Made by a program: the position numbers and the translations under genes. The notes beneath the pieces are model-generated. The model saw nothing but the letters and a program-made list of their open reading frames with translations, did not search any database and was not told the DNA's origin. This document shows, in pieces, positions 1-6,419 of a stretch of DNA of 64,000 nucleotides (positions within the stretch are counted from its first letter, which is position 1; the number at the start of each line of letters is the position of its first letter). Origin of the DNA: Burkholderiales bacterium 67-32. GTDB lineage: Bacteria > Pseudomonadota > Gammaproteobacteria > Burkholderiales > Burkholderiaceae_B. The DNA lies in the NCBI GenBank assembly GCA_001898625.1, contig MKUP01000033.1, positions 397,764 to 461,763 on the forward strand, given 5' to 3'.

Positions 1-335
1 GCTACTACGCGGGCGCCGACGTGTTCGTCTTCCCCAGCCAGACCGATACCTTCGGCCTGGTCATGCTGGAGGCGATCGCCTGCGGCACGCCGGTGGCCGC
101 CTATCGCAGCGAGGCGCCGATGGCGGTCGTGAGCGAAGGGCGCACCGGCGTCCTGCACGACGACCTGCGCGCGGCCTGCATGGGGGCGCTGGAATTGTCG
201 GGCACCGACATCCGCCAGCATGCGCTGGAGCACAGCTGGACCGCCATCGCCTCGCGCCTGCTGGAGCTACAGGTGCCGGCCGACCCGAAACGCGAGAAGG
301 CCGACCTGGACTGGTATCCCCAGGGCGCGGTGTAG
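1..335 (+). CDS. Glycosyltransferase, family 4 type (3' end only)
   Basis: This is the C-terminal end of a GT-B glycosyltransferase; the reading frame is open to the left edge of the window. It would transfer a sugar from a nucleotide-sugar donor. The visible part contains FPSQTDTFGLVMLEAIACG followed by TPVAAY, the donor-binding C-terminal signature of family 4 enzymes (a form of the E-x7-E motif in which the first Glu is Asp, as in sulfolipid-synthase-like members), then a short alpha-helical tail. The stop lies 12 bases from the convergent stop of the next gene. The acceptor and pathway cannot be told from this fragment. Confidence 0.85.
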   Translation, partial: YYAGADVFVFPSQTDTFGLVMLEAIACGTPVAAYRSEAPMAVVSEGRTGVLHDDLRAACMGALELSGTDIRQHALEHSWTAIASRLLELQVPADPKREKADLDWYPQGAV

Positions 336-347
336 CGGCCCCCGGGC

Positions 348-833
348 TCAGGCGCCGGGCGCGCCTTCCTTGAGCGCGATGTCCAGGTCGACCAGCACCG
401 GGGCATTGCGCGGCAGCTCGCTCACGCCGATGACGGAACGCGGATGGCGGCCATGGTCGCCGAACACCGCCACCAGCAGTTCGGACCCTTCGTCGGCCAG
501 CTCCGACCACCGGCCGCGCTCGTGGCCGACCTGGAAGAAGTAGTTCACGCGCAGCACCCGGTCGACGCCGCCAAGCGTGCCGCCGGCCAGGTGCCGCACC
601 CACGCCAGGGCATGCAGCACGCACAGCCTGACGGCTTCGCGGCCCACGCCGGCGTCCACCGACTCGCCCACGACCCCCTGGGCCAGGAGCGTATCGGCCC
701 CGGTCTTGGGTATCTGCCCGGCGACGTGGACGGTATCGCGGTGCCGGATCGCCGGCGCGTAGGAAAAAAGGGTGGGCGTGGGCGGCGGCAGCGCAAGCCC
801 CAGCGCGCGCAGGCGTTCATCGGCATTCGACAT
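348..833 (-). CDS. RidA/YjgF-YER057c-UK114 family protein (longer type)
   Basis: A 161-residue RidA-superfamily protein. The segment VHVAGQIPKTG near residue 36 and the C-terminal NAPVLVDLDIALKEGAPGA match the beta-strand core of the family. The type member hydrolyses reactive enamine/imine intermediates released by PLP enzymes, but this longer subgroup is less well defined. The ATG at 833 is chosen because it is followed directly by the family N-terminus, and the gene begins 11 bases after the stop of the Bug gene upstream. It is the last gene of a minus-strand group holding a second RidA protein and a dipeptidase-like protein, which suggests metabolism of amino-acid-derived compounds. Substrate unknown. 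Confidence 0.85.
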   Translation of the reverse strand: MSNADERLRALGLALPPPTPTLFSYAPAIRHRDTVHVAGQIPKTGADTLLAQGVVGESVDAGVGREAVRLCVLHALAWVRHLAGGTLGGVDRVLRVNYFFQVGHERGRWSELADEGSELLVAVFGDHGRHPRSVIGVSELPRNAPVLVDLDIALKEGAPGA

Positions 834-844
834 GAGCGGCCCCC

Positions 845-1810
845 CTAGCGCTTGGTGGGCTGGAAACCCACTTCCCGGGCCAGCTTGGCCCACCGCTGGT
901 TCTCGGCCTCGACGAAGGCGGCGAACTGGGCGGCGGAGCCCCCTTTCACCGATACCCCCTGCTCCTTCAGGCGCGCCGCGACCTCGGGCGACTTGAGCGC
1001 ACGGTTGAACGCCGCGTTCAGGGTCTCGACCACCTCGCGCGGGGTGGCGGCCGGCGCCACGATGCCTTGCCAGGACGTGATGTCCAGGCCCTCCAGGCCG
1101 GCTTCCTTGTAGGTCGGGATCTCGGGCGCGATCTCGATGCGCGTGGGCGAGGTCACCGCCAGGGCCTGAATCTTCCCGGCCCGCGCATGCGGCAGCAGCG
1201 TGATGACGGGATCGAGCAGCAGGTCGATGTGCCCGCCCAGCAGGTCGTTGATGGCGGGGGCGCTGCCCTTGTAGGGCACGTGCGTCATCCGCGTGCCGGC
1301 CCGCGCGTTGAAAAGCTCGCCCGCCAGGTAGGTCGAGCTGGACGCCGAGCCGAACGTCAGCGCACCCGGCTTCTGCTTGGCCAGCCGGGTAAACGCGGCT
1401 AGGTCGGTGACCGGCAGGCCGGGCTTGGCGGCGATGATGTACGGCTGGTCCGCCAGCATGACCACGGGCGTGAAATCGCGGCTCGCGGAATAAGGCAGGT
1501 CCGAGTATTGCAACTCGTTGATGGACATGACCGGCAGGTTGGCCACCAGCAGCGTATAGCCGTCGGGCGCGGCCCGCGCCACGTGTTCCGCGCCGATGAT
1601 GCCGCTGGCGCCCGGCTTGTTGTCGACCACCACGGGCTGGCCAATGTCCTGGGCCACCTTCTGGCCCACCGTGCGCGTCACGAGGTCGGCCACGCCGCCG
1701 GGGGGAAAGGGCACGACGAGGTGGATCATCTTGCTGGGAAAGGACGCCGCGTGGGCGCCCGCGGCACACGACAGCGCCAGGACGGCGGCGGCAATGCGAT
1801 GCGTGGACAT
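845..1810 (-). CDS. Bug family tripartite tricarboxylate-type solute receptor
   Basis: A 321-residue periplasmic receptor of the Bug/TctC family. It begins with a Sec signal peptide (hydrophobic VLALSCAAG, cut after about residue 21 at AHA), followed by the family landmarks VVPFPPGGVADLVTR, QPVVVDNKPGASG, APDGYTLLV and MTHVPYKGSAPAINDLLGG. Such proteins form a two-lobed fold that usually binds small carboxylates. The SD is a run of AAGGAGA just upstream of the ATG. It sits between two RidA genes in a probable operon whose other member is an M19-like dipeptidase. No TctA or TctB membrane partner is nearby. The ligand cannot be read from sequence. Confidence 0.95.
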   Translation of the reverse strand: MSTHRIAAAVLALSCAAGAHAASFPSKMIHLVVPFPPGGVADLVTRTVGQKVAQDIGQPVVVDNKPGASGIIGAEHVARAAPDGYTLLVANLPVMSINELQYSDLPYSASRDFTPVVMLADQPYIIAAKPGLPVTDLAAFTRLAKQKPGALTFGSASSSTYLAGELFNARAGTRMTHVPYKGSAPAINDLLGGHIDLLLDPVITLLPHARAGKIQALAVTSPTRIEIAPEIPTYKEAGLEGLDITSWQGIVAPAATPREVVETLNAAFNRALKSPEVAARLKEQGVSVKGGSAAQFAAFVEAENQRWAKLAREVGFQPTKR

Positions 1811-1832
1811 GAGAGGTCTCCTTCTTGATGGT

Positions 1833-2183
1833 TCAGGCCGCGGCGACCGCGACGATTTCTATGTCGCACCCGGGCGAAGCCAGCGCGGCCTGCACCGTGG
1901 CGCGGGCCGGGGCCTGGCCGGCGGCGACCCAGGCATCCCAGACTTCGTTCATGGACGCGAACAGCGCCATGTCCCGCAGGAATATCTGGCAGGACAGCAG
2001 CCGGGACCGGTTGCTGCCCGCGTCTTCCAGCAGCCCGTCGATCATGGTCAGCACTTCCGCCGCCTGTTCGCGGATGTCGCGCCCCCGGGTCTCCCGGGGC
2101 ACCTGGCCCGCCAGGTACAGGACGCCATTGAAGACCGAGATTTCCGACATGCGCTTGCCGGGTCCGATTCTCTGGATGCTCAT
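1833..2183 (-). CDS. RidA family protein
   Basis: A 116-residue protein of typical RidA length. GVLYLAGQVPRET and the C-terminal ATVQAALASPGCDIEIVAVAA fit the family fold; the usual active-site Arg region is present as PARATVQA. The likely role is hydrolysis of 2-aminoacrylate-like enamines or a specialised relative of that reaction. The ATG at 2183 shares one base with the TGA stop of the dipeptidase-like gene upstream (TGATG), so translation is probably coupled; a GTG codon one position earlier is also possible. Having two RidA paralogues in one four-gene operon is unusual. Confidence 0.9.
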   Translation of the reverse strand: MSIQRIGPGKRMSEISVFNGVLYLAGQVPRETRGRDIREQAAEVLTMIDGLLEDAGSNRSRLLSCQIFLRDMALFASMNEVWDAWVAAGQAPARATVQAALASPGCDIEIVAVAAA

Positions 2184-3202
2184 CACGCCGCCTCCCGCGC
2201 ATCGGCCGGCATCGGGCCGAAGCCCGCTTCGAAGAAGCGCAGCCAGTTCTCGCCCAGCACCATCGCGGTGTCCCGTTCGGAGAAGCCCACGGCGCGCAGC
2301 CCGGCCTCGATCCGCGCCATGTCGCGGCTGTCGCGGAACCAGTCCGGCTGCGGCGGGAACCCCGGTTGCGCGGCCGATCCTTCACCGTAGTCCATGCGCT
2401 TGGTGTAACGCCCCATCCGCATCCACTGCACGACGGAGTCCGGCTGGTCCTGGCACAGATCCGAGCCTATGCCCAATGCCCCGACCCCCGCCAGCTCGGC
2501 GGTCCGCGCCACCATCTCGCAGAAAGTTTCCAGGCGGCAGGCGGACTTGTCCTTCAGGTGATGGGGATACAGGGAAAAACCCAGCATGCCGCCGGACGCG
2601 GCCAGCGCCTTGATGACCGTGTCCGACTTGTTGCGCAGCGCGGGCGCCCAGGCATGCGGGTTGGCGTGGCTGACGACGATGGGGCGCTGCGACAGCTCGA
2701 TCGCCTCCAGCGTCGAACGCTCGCCCGAGTGGCTCATGTCGATCACCAGGCCGACGCGGTTCATCTCGCGTATGACCTCGCGCCCCATTCGGGTGACGCC
2801 GCCGTCGTCGGCTTCATAGCAGCCGCTGGCCAGCAGGGACTGGTTGTTGTAGGTCAGCTGCATGAAGCGCACGCCCAGCGTATGCAGCACTTCCACCAGC
2901 CCGATGTCGTCCTCGATGGGCGAGGGATTCTGGCATCCGAACACGACCGCCGTGCGCCCTTCGCCGCGCGCCCGCCGCACGTCGCCGGCGCCGCGGGCCA
3001 GCACGATGAGTTCGGGGAAAGTCTCGAACCAGCGGTTCCAGCGTTCGATGACCTGCACCATCTCCCGGAAGTTCTCGTGGTACGCGATGGTGACGTGCAC
3101 GGCGTCCAGGCCGCCCTCCCGCCATTGGCGGAAGATCTTCTCGGACCAGTTGTTGTATTGCAGCCCATCGATGCGAAAGGGATGCGTCCTGTTGTTGCCC
3201 AT
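2183..3202 (-). CDS. Peptidase M19 (membrane dipeptidase)-like protein, divergent metal site
   Basis: A 339-residue protein of the renal-dipeptidase (M19) fold, a binuclear zinc TIM barrel. The second half is recognisable: GLVIDMSHSGERST, VVSHANPHAW and GALGIGSDLCQ correspond to the histidine-ligand strands and the terminal Asp strand. The N-terminal His-x-Asp pair is replaced by RIDGLQYNNW, and the bridging Glu strand reads VVFGCQNPSPIEDD, with Gln in place of Glu. This pattern occurs in a divergent proteobacterial subfamily whose substrate is unknown to me. I chose the ATG at 3202 because an AGGAG lies upstream and homologous sequence starts just after it; ATGs at 3226 and 3256 are alternatives. 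It is the first gene of the operon and diverges from LysR. Confidence 0.85.
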   Translation of the reverse strand: MGNNRTHPFRIDGLQYNNWSEKIFRQWREGGLDAVHVTIAYHENFREMVQVIERWNRWFETFPELIVLARGAGDVRRARGEGRTAVVFGCQNPSPIEDDIGLVEVLHTLGVRFMQLTYNNQSLLASGCYEADDGGVTRMGREVIREMNRVGLVIDMSHSGERSTLEAIELSQRPIVVSHANPHAWAPALRNKSDTVIKALAASGGMLGFSLYPHHLKDKSACRLETFCEMVARTAELAGVGALGIGSDLCQDQPDSVVQWMRMGRYTKRMDYGEGSAAQPGFPPQPDWFRDSRDMARIEAGLRAVGFSERDTAMVLGENWLRFFEAGFGPMPADAREAA

Positions 3203-3302
3203 TCCCGGTTCCAGCTCCTGCGACATTGATGGCGAAACTGTAGAGATCCGGGCCAAATTCAGTCAAACTAAAATATATTCAATAAATTCAAATTTTTCTT
3301 AA
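3203..3302. promoter_or_regulatory. Divergent promoter region, AT-rich
   Basis: The spacer between the dipeptidase-like operon and the LysR gene contains a strongly AT-rich block at about 3257-3302 in otherwise GC-rich DNA. ATTCA occurs three times in it, at irregular spacing. This is the expected place for both promoters and for LysR binding sites. No clear paired T-N11-A site could be fixed by eye. Confidence 0.5.
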
Positions 3303-4187
3303 ATGAAGATCGATCAACTACGGACTTTCGTCGCGGTGGTGGACACGGGCGCGCTGGTCGAGGCGGGCGACCGGGTGGGCCGCACGCCCGCCGCGCTGTC
3401 GATGACCCTAAAGCAGATCGAATCGGAACTGGGTGGCGCGCTGTTCGAGGGCGAACGCAAGAACCGGCTGACGCCGCTGGGCCGGCACGTGCATCTCCAG
3501 GCGCAGCGGGCCCTGCATGCCTTCGATGCCGCGCTGGCCCAGATGCGCGGCTACGCCCAGGGCGGCCAGGGTATCGCCCGGATCGCGGCCGTGCCGTCGG
3601 CGGCCACCCGCCTGCTGCCGGCCGCGATCGCGCGCATGCGGGCCGCCCATCCCGGCGTGCGCATCGACCTGCGGGACATCGATTCGGCGGCGGTGATCCA
3701 GGCCGTTTCCGCCGGCGTCGTCGACTTCGGCATCGCCACGGCGCCCACATCCAATGCCTATCCGGACCTGAAGGCCGAACCGCTGCTGAAGGATCCCTTC
3801 GTGCTGGTCTGCCCCGCGGGACACCGCCTGAACACGCTGAAACGGCCGGTCCGCTGGCGCGACATCGATCCGGCGGAGTTCATCGCCAACGGCCTGTGCT
3901 CGCGCTTTTCCTCGCCCGAATTGTCGCGCCTGGTGGAACTGGCGCCGCTGAACCTGCACAACACCACCTCGCTGCTGACCTTCGTGGCCCAGGGATTCGG
4001 CGTCACGCTGCTGCCCACCATGGCCGTCACGGCCAGCCGGACCATCCGCCTGCTGCCGCTGGCCGACCATGGCGCGACACGCAGCCTCGACCTGATCACG
4101 CAGCGCGACGCCAGCCTGAGCCCGGCGTCCCAGGCCATGCTGGAACGGGTCCTGGACTGCAGCCGCACCATGGCCGCCACGATCTGA
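3303..4187 (+). CDS. LysR family transcriptional regulator
   Basis: A 294-residue LysR-type regulator. Residues 1-60 carry the winged helix-turn-helix (MKIDQLRTFVAVVDTGALVE, then RVGRTPAALSMTLKQIESEL), followed by a linker helix and a periplasmic-binding-like effector domain (DLRDIDSAAVIQAVSAG; GFGVTLLPTMAV). It diverges from the dipeptidase/RidA/Bug operon across an AT-rich spacer, so it most likely controls that operon and itself. The recognition helix is slightly unusual, with the family S-Q-P/S-A-V replaced by TPAALSM. The coinducer is unknown. Confidence 0.93.
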   Translation: MKIDQLRTFVAVVDTGALVEAGDRVGRTPAALSMTLKQIESELGGALFEGERKNRLTPLGRHVHLQAQRALHAFDAALAQMRGYAQGGQGIARIAAVPSAATRLLPAAIARMRAAHPGVRIDLRDIDSAAVIQAVSAGVVDFGIATAPTSNAYPDLKAEPLLKDPFVLVCPAGHRLNTLKRPVRWRDIDPAEFIANGLCSRFSSPELSRLVELAPLNLHNTTSLLTFVAQGFGVTLLPTMAVTASRTIRLLPLADHGATRSLDLITQRDASLSPASQAMLERVLDCSRTMAATI

Positions 4188-4206
4188 GTCGCGGAATCGG
4201 GACCAC

Positions 4207-4248
4207 TGCTCAGATTTGCTCAGATAAGGATGCGATGCCCCCCTTATC
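4207..4248. promoter_or_regulatory. Tandem 9-mer and small stem-loop upstream of the EAL-like gene
   Basis: TGCTCAGAT is repeated at 4207-4215 and 4217-4225, a period of ten bases. A seven-base inverted repeat GATAAGG/CCTTATC follows at 4223-4229 and 4242-4248. The stem-loop could end LysR transcription; the tandem repeat on one face of the helix could be a binding site for control of the downstream trio. Both roles are inference. Confidence 0.25.
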
Positions 4249-4321
4249 CTTTGCACTCTTGACTATCGGTCCATGGGCATGGGCGGCAGGTCGAGAGAAC
4301 TGACGTCGAAGGCAGCATCCC

Positions 4322-5113
4322 ATGCAGGTTACCCATCCATCGCCAGCGCAGCCGGCCCTCCCCCTCTCCTTCCCCCTCCCTCCGCCCGTTTACGCCGTTA
4401 CGCCCGCCATGCCCGACCCCGATGTCCGGGCCTTGGCGTTCCAGCCCATCTCGTCGCTGCTGGACGGCACGCGCAATCTCTACCAAAGTGTCACGGCCCG
4501 CCTGCTGGCATCGCCGGATGACGACGTGCCGGACGCGCCCGGCCTCCCGCTCGTCCAGGCCGTGATGGCGGTCCTGCGCGACCATCCCTGGATCTCGCTC
4601 GGCTGCGCCGTCTCGCCCGACATGCTGGCCGACGAGGCCGGCTGGGGTCCCCTACTGGACGAACTCCGCGCCGACAACCAGCTCGCCCGCCGGCTGGTGA
4701 TCGAACTGGCGCAGGGTGACGACAGGCGGGAAACGCGGCAAGCCCTCGGCCTTGCCGGCCGGCTGCGCGGACTGGGCTGCCTGCTGGCCATCGACGACTT
4801 CGGCGCGGCCGGCGGCACCGTGGACTTCCTGCTGGATGCCCGGCCCGACATCGTCAGGATCGCCCCGGCGTACCTGCATCGCGCACGGCGCCTGCATGGC
4901 GTGGGCGGCACCTCCGGCCTGCTCCGGCTGTGCCGCCGGCTGGCGCCGGCGATCGTCATCCAGGGCGTGGACGATCCCGCCGACCTGCTGCGCCTGCCCC
5001 GCGAGGCCGGCGTATGGATCCAGGGTGTCCTGGCAGGCCTTCCCGCGCTGCATTCCCCCTGGCTGCGGCACAGCCCCTGGCGCCTGGCGGCCTGCGCCGG
5101 CGAACGCCACTGA
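4322..5113 (+). CDS. Degenerate EAL-domain protein
   Basis: A 263-residue protein that follows the EAL phosphodiesterase fold from about residue 35 to 250 but lacks its catalytic residues. FQPISSL is the usual start of the domain; the E-A-L position reads SVT; the Asn of the N-L-S strand is replaced (GCAVSPDML); IDDFGAAGGTVDFLL keeps the two Asp; the catalytic Lys is Arg (PDIVRIAPAYL); the E-G-V-E motif is IQGVDD; the final Gln is kept (WIQGVLAGLP). Loss of the metal-binding Glu and Asn and of the Lys predicts no c-di-GMP hydrolysis, so it should act by protein contact or ligand binding, as YdiV-type proteins do. The first 30 residues are proline-rich. It is followed 13 bases later by a pseudo-receiver gene. 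Confidence 0.75.
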   Translation: MQVTHPSPAQPALPLSFPLPPPVYAVTPAMPDPDVRALAFQPISSLLDGTRNLYQSVTARLLASPDDDVPDAPGLPLVQAVMAVLRDHPWISLGCAVSPDMLADEAGWGPLLDELRADNQLARRLVIELAQGDDRRETRQALGLAGRLRGLGCLLAIDDFGAAGGTVDFLLDARPDIVRIAPAYLHRARRLHGVGGTSGLLRLCRRLAPAIVIQGVDDPADLLRLPREAGVWIQGVLAGLPALHSPWLRHSPWRLAACAGERH

Positions 5114-5126
5114 CCGGATCGCCGCC

Positions 5127-5636
5127 ATGACCACCGCCCCCGCCCGGAACGAACAAGCCGTTCCCGCCGCACCTGCCGCCCCAGCCGCCAAGGCCCGCCC
5201 CGCGCGCAAGACGCCGCGCCGCAGCGCCAAGCGCATCCCCCGCAACGATTTCGCCCTGGCCATCGCCACCCCCTCTGCGCCGCCCGCGCGCACCAACAAG
5301 CGCGTGCTAGTGGCCGACATGGGCAAGCGGTTCTGCGCCGACGTCTGCGACTTCCTCAGCCAGCAGGGCTGCCATGCGCGCGCCGTGCACGACCGGCGGC
5401 ACCTCGTCCAGACCCTGGCCGAATGGCAGCCGACGACGCTGTTCCTGAACGTCTCCCTGCCGAGCCTCGACCTGGGAGAACTGACGCCGCTGTACACCCA
5501 CTTGCCGCGGGACTTCCAGATCGTCCTGCTGCTCGAGCCCGGCGTCCCCTTCACCTTGTCCGTTCCGCCCAAGACGCCATGCCTAGCCCGTCTACTCAAG
5601 TCCCCATGCCTGACGGACCTGCGCCACTTCCTGTGA
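5127..5636 (+). CDS. Pseudo-receiver domain protein with basic Ala/Pro/Lys-rich N-terminus
   Basis: A 169-residue protein. Residues 1-55 are a low-complexity Ala/Pro/Lys/Arg tail (for example AKARPARKTPRRSAK) resembling histone-H1-like tails. Residues 58-169 look like a CheY-type receiver: RVLVADMGKRF for strand 1, then a helix, LFLNVSLPSLDL for strand 3, IVLLLEP for strand 4 and LLKSPCLTDL with the conserved Lys. The phospho-acceptor Asp at the end of strand 3 is Asn, so phosphotransfer is not expected. The ATG at 5127 lies 13 bases after the EAL-like gene. The next gene starts inside this one. The basic tail suggests nucleic-acid or polyanion binding. Function unknown. Confidence 0.65.
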   Translation: MTTAPARNEQAVPAAPAAPAAKARPARKTPRRSAKRIPRNDFALAIATPSAPPARTNKRVLVADMGKRFCADVCDFLSQQGCHARAVHDRRHLVQTLAEWQPTTLFLNVSLPSLDLGELTPLYTHLPRDFQIVLLLEPGVPFTLSVPPKTPCLARLLKSPCLTDLRHFL

Positions 5637-6415
5637 CCCGGCAGACCGCCGGCGCCACCGGCGGTGCAGGCCACGTCCAAGGCGACCGGCGCCCCCCGGC
5701 CGGATTGCGCCGCCTCCTGTCCAGGCTCGTCCGCAACTACGTCCATGGCATGAAACGCCACGAGCGCTATCTCATGGACCCCGTCCATGGCCGGTCCCTG
5801 CCGCTGCGACTCGCGGCGCGGCGCTGGCCGGCCGGCAGCGGTCCCCGCTCCATGACCGCGCCCCGGGCCTTTTCCTTCCAGGGCATCGAACGCGTCCTGC
5901 CGGATTCGCGCGGCTGGCATCACCAGCCCTGGGGCCAGGACTGGATCGGCCAGTTGCACCGCTTCGACGACCTGAATGCCACCGACGCCGAACAGCGGCG
6001 GGACTGGCACCGGGCGCTGGTCCTGAACTGGGCCGTCTCCAACGGCCCGGGCCGCGGCCCCGGATGGGAGGCGCCCAGCCTGGCGCCCCGCATCGTCAAC
6101 TGGATCAAATGGGACCTGCGCAGCGGCGGACTGTCCAGCGAAACCACCCGCCGCAGCCTCGTCGTCCAGATCCGCTACCTGCGCCATTTTTTCTCGCGCC
6201 AGTGGCGCGACGGTTCTCGTCCGGACATCGCCAAGGCGCTGATCTTCGCCGGCAGCTATTTCGCCGACAGCCGCGAATCGCGCGCCTGGCTGCGCAAGGG
6301 CTTGCGGGCCTTGAACACACTGGAGCCGACCGCGCTGTCCACGGAAGACCTGCGGGACCTGGCGCTGCTATCCCTGGTCTACCCGGACCTGCATCCGCCC
6401 CACGGCCACCGCTGA
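5579..6415 (+). CDS. Heparinase II/III-type N-terminal domain protein, truncated
   Basis: A 278-residue protein whose middle matches the alpha-helical N-terminal half of heparinase II/III-like lyases: LHRFDDLNAT, GWEAPSLAPRIVNWIKW, a helix like QIRYLRHFF, AKALIFAGSYF and WLRKGLRAL. Full-length family members are roughly 600-700 residues. Here the protein stops before the segment that normally carries the catalytic residues, and the N-H-L-x-x-N segment is replaced by SRQWRDGSRPDI. It is therefore either a lyase remnant or a non-catalytic polysaccharide-binding protein. ATG 5579 overlaps the pseudo-receiver gene by 58 bases; ATG 5606 is an alternative start. It converges on a sulfatase four bases away. 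Confidence 0.65.
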   Translation: MPSPSTQVPMPDGPAPLPVTRQTAGATGGAGHVQGDRRPPAGLRRLLSRLVRNYVHGMKRHERYLMDPVHGRSLPLRLAARRWPAGSGPRSMTAPRAFSFQGIERVLPDSRGWHHQPWGQDWIGQLHRFDDLNATDAEQRRDWHRALVLNWAVSNGPGRGPGWEAPSLAPRIVNWIKWDLRSGGLSSETTRRSLVVQIRYLRHFFSRQWRDGSRPDIAKALIFAGSYFADSRESRAWLRKGLRALNTLEPTALSTEDLRDLALLSLVYPDLHPPHGHR

Positions 6416-6419
6416 GGCC

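Noticed and set aside
4322-5113. An active c-di-GMP phosphodiesterase
   Set aside because: The fold is EAL-like, but the E-A-L Glu, metal-binding Asn, catalytic Lys and E-G-V-E Glu are all replaced.
5127-5636. A normal phosphorylatable response regulator
   Set aside because: The acceptor Asp at the end of strand 3 is Asn and no output domain is present.
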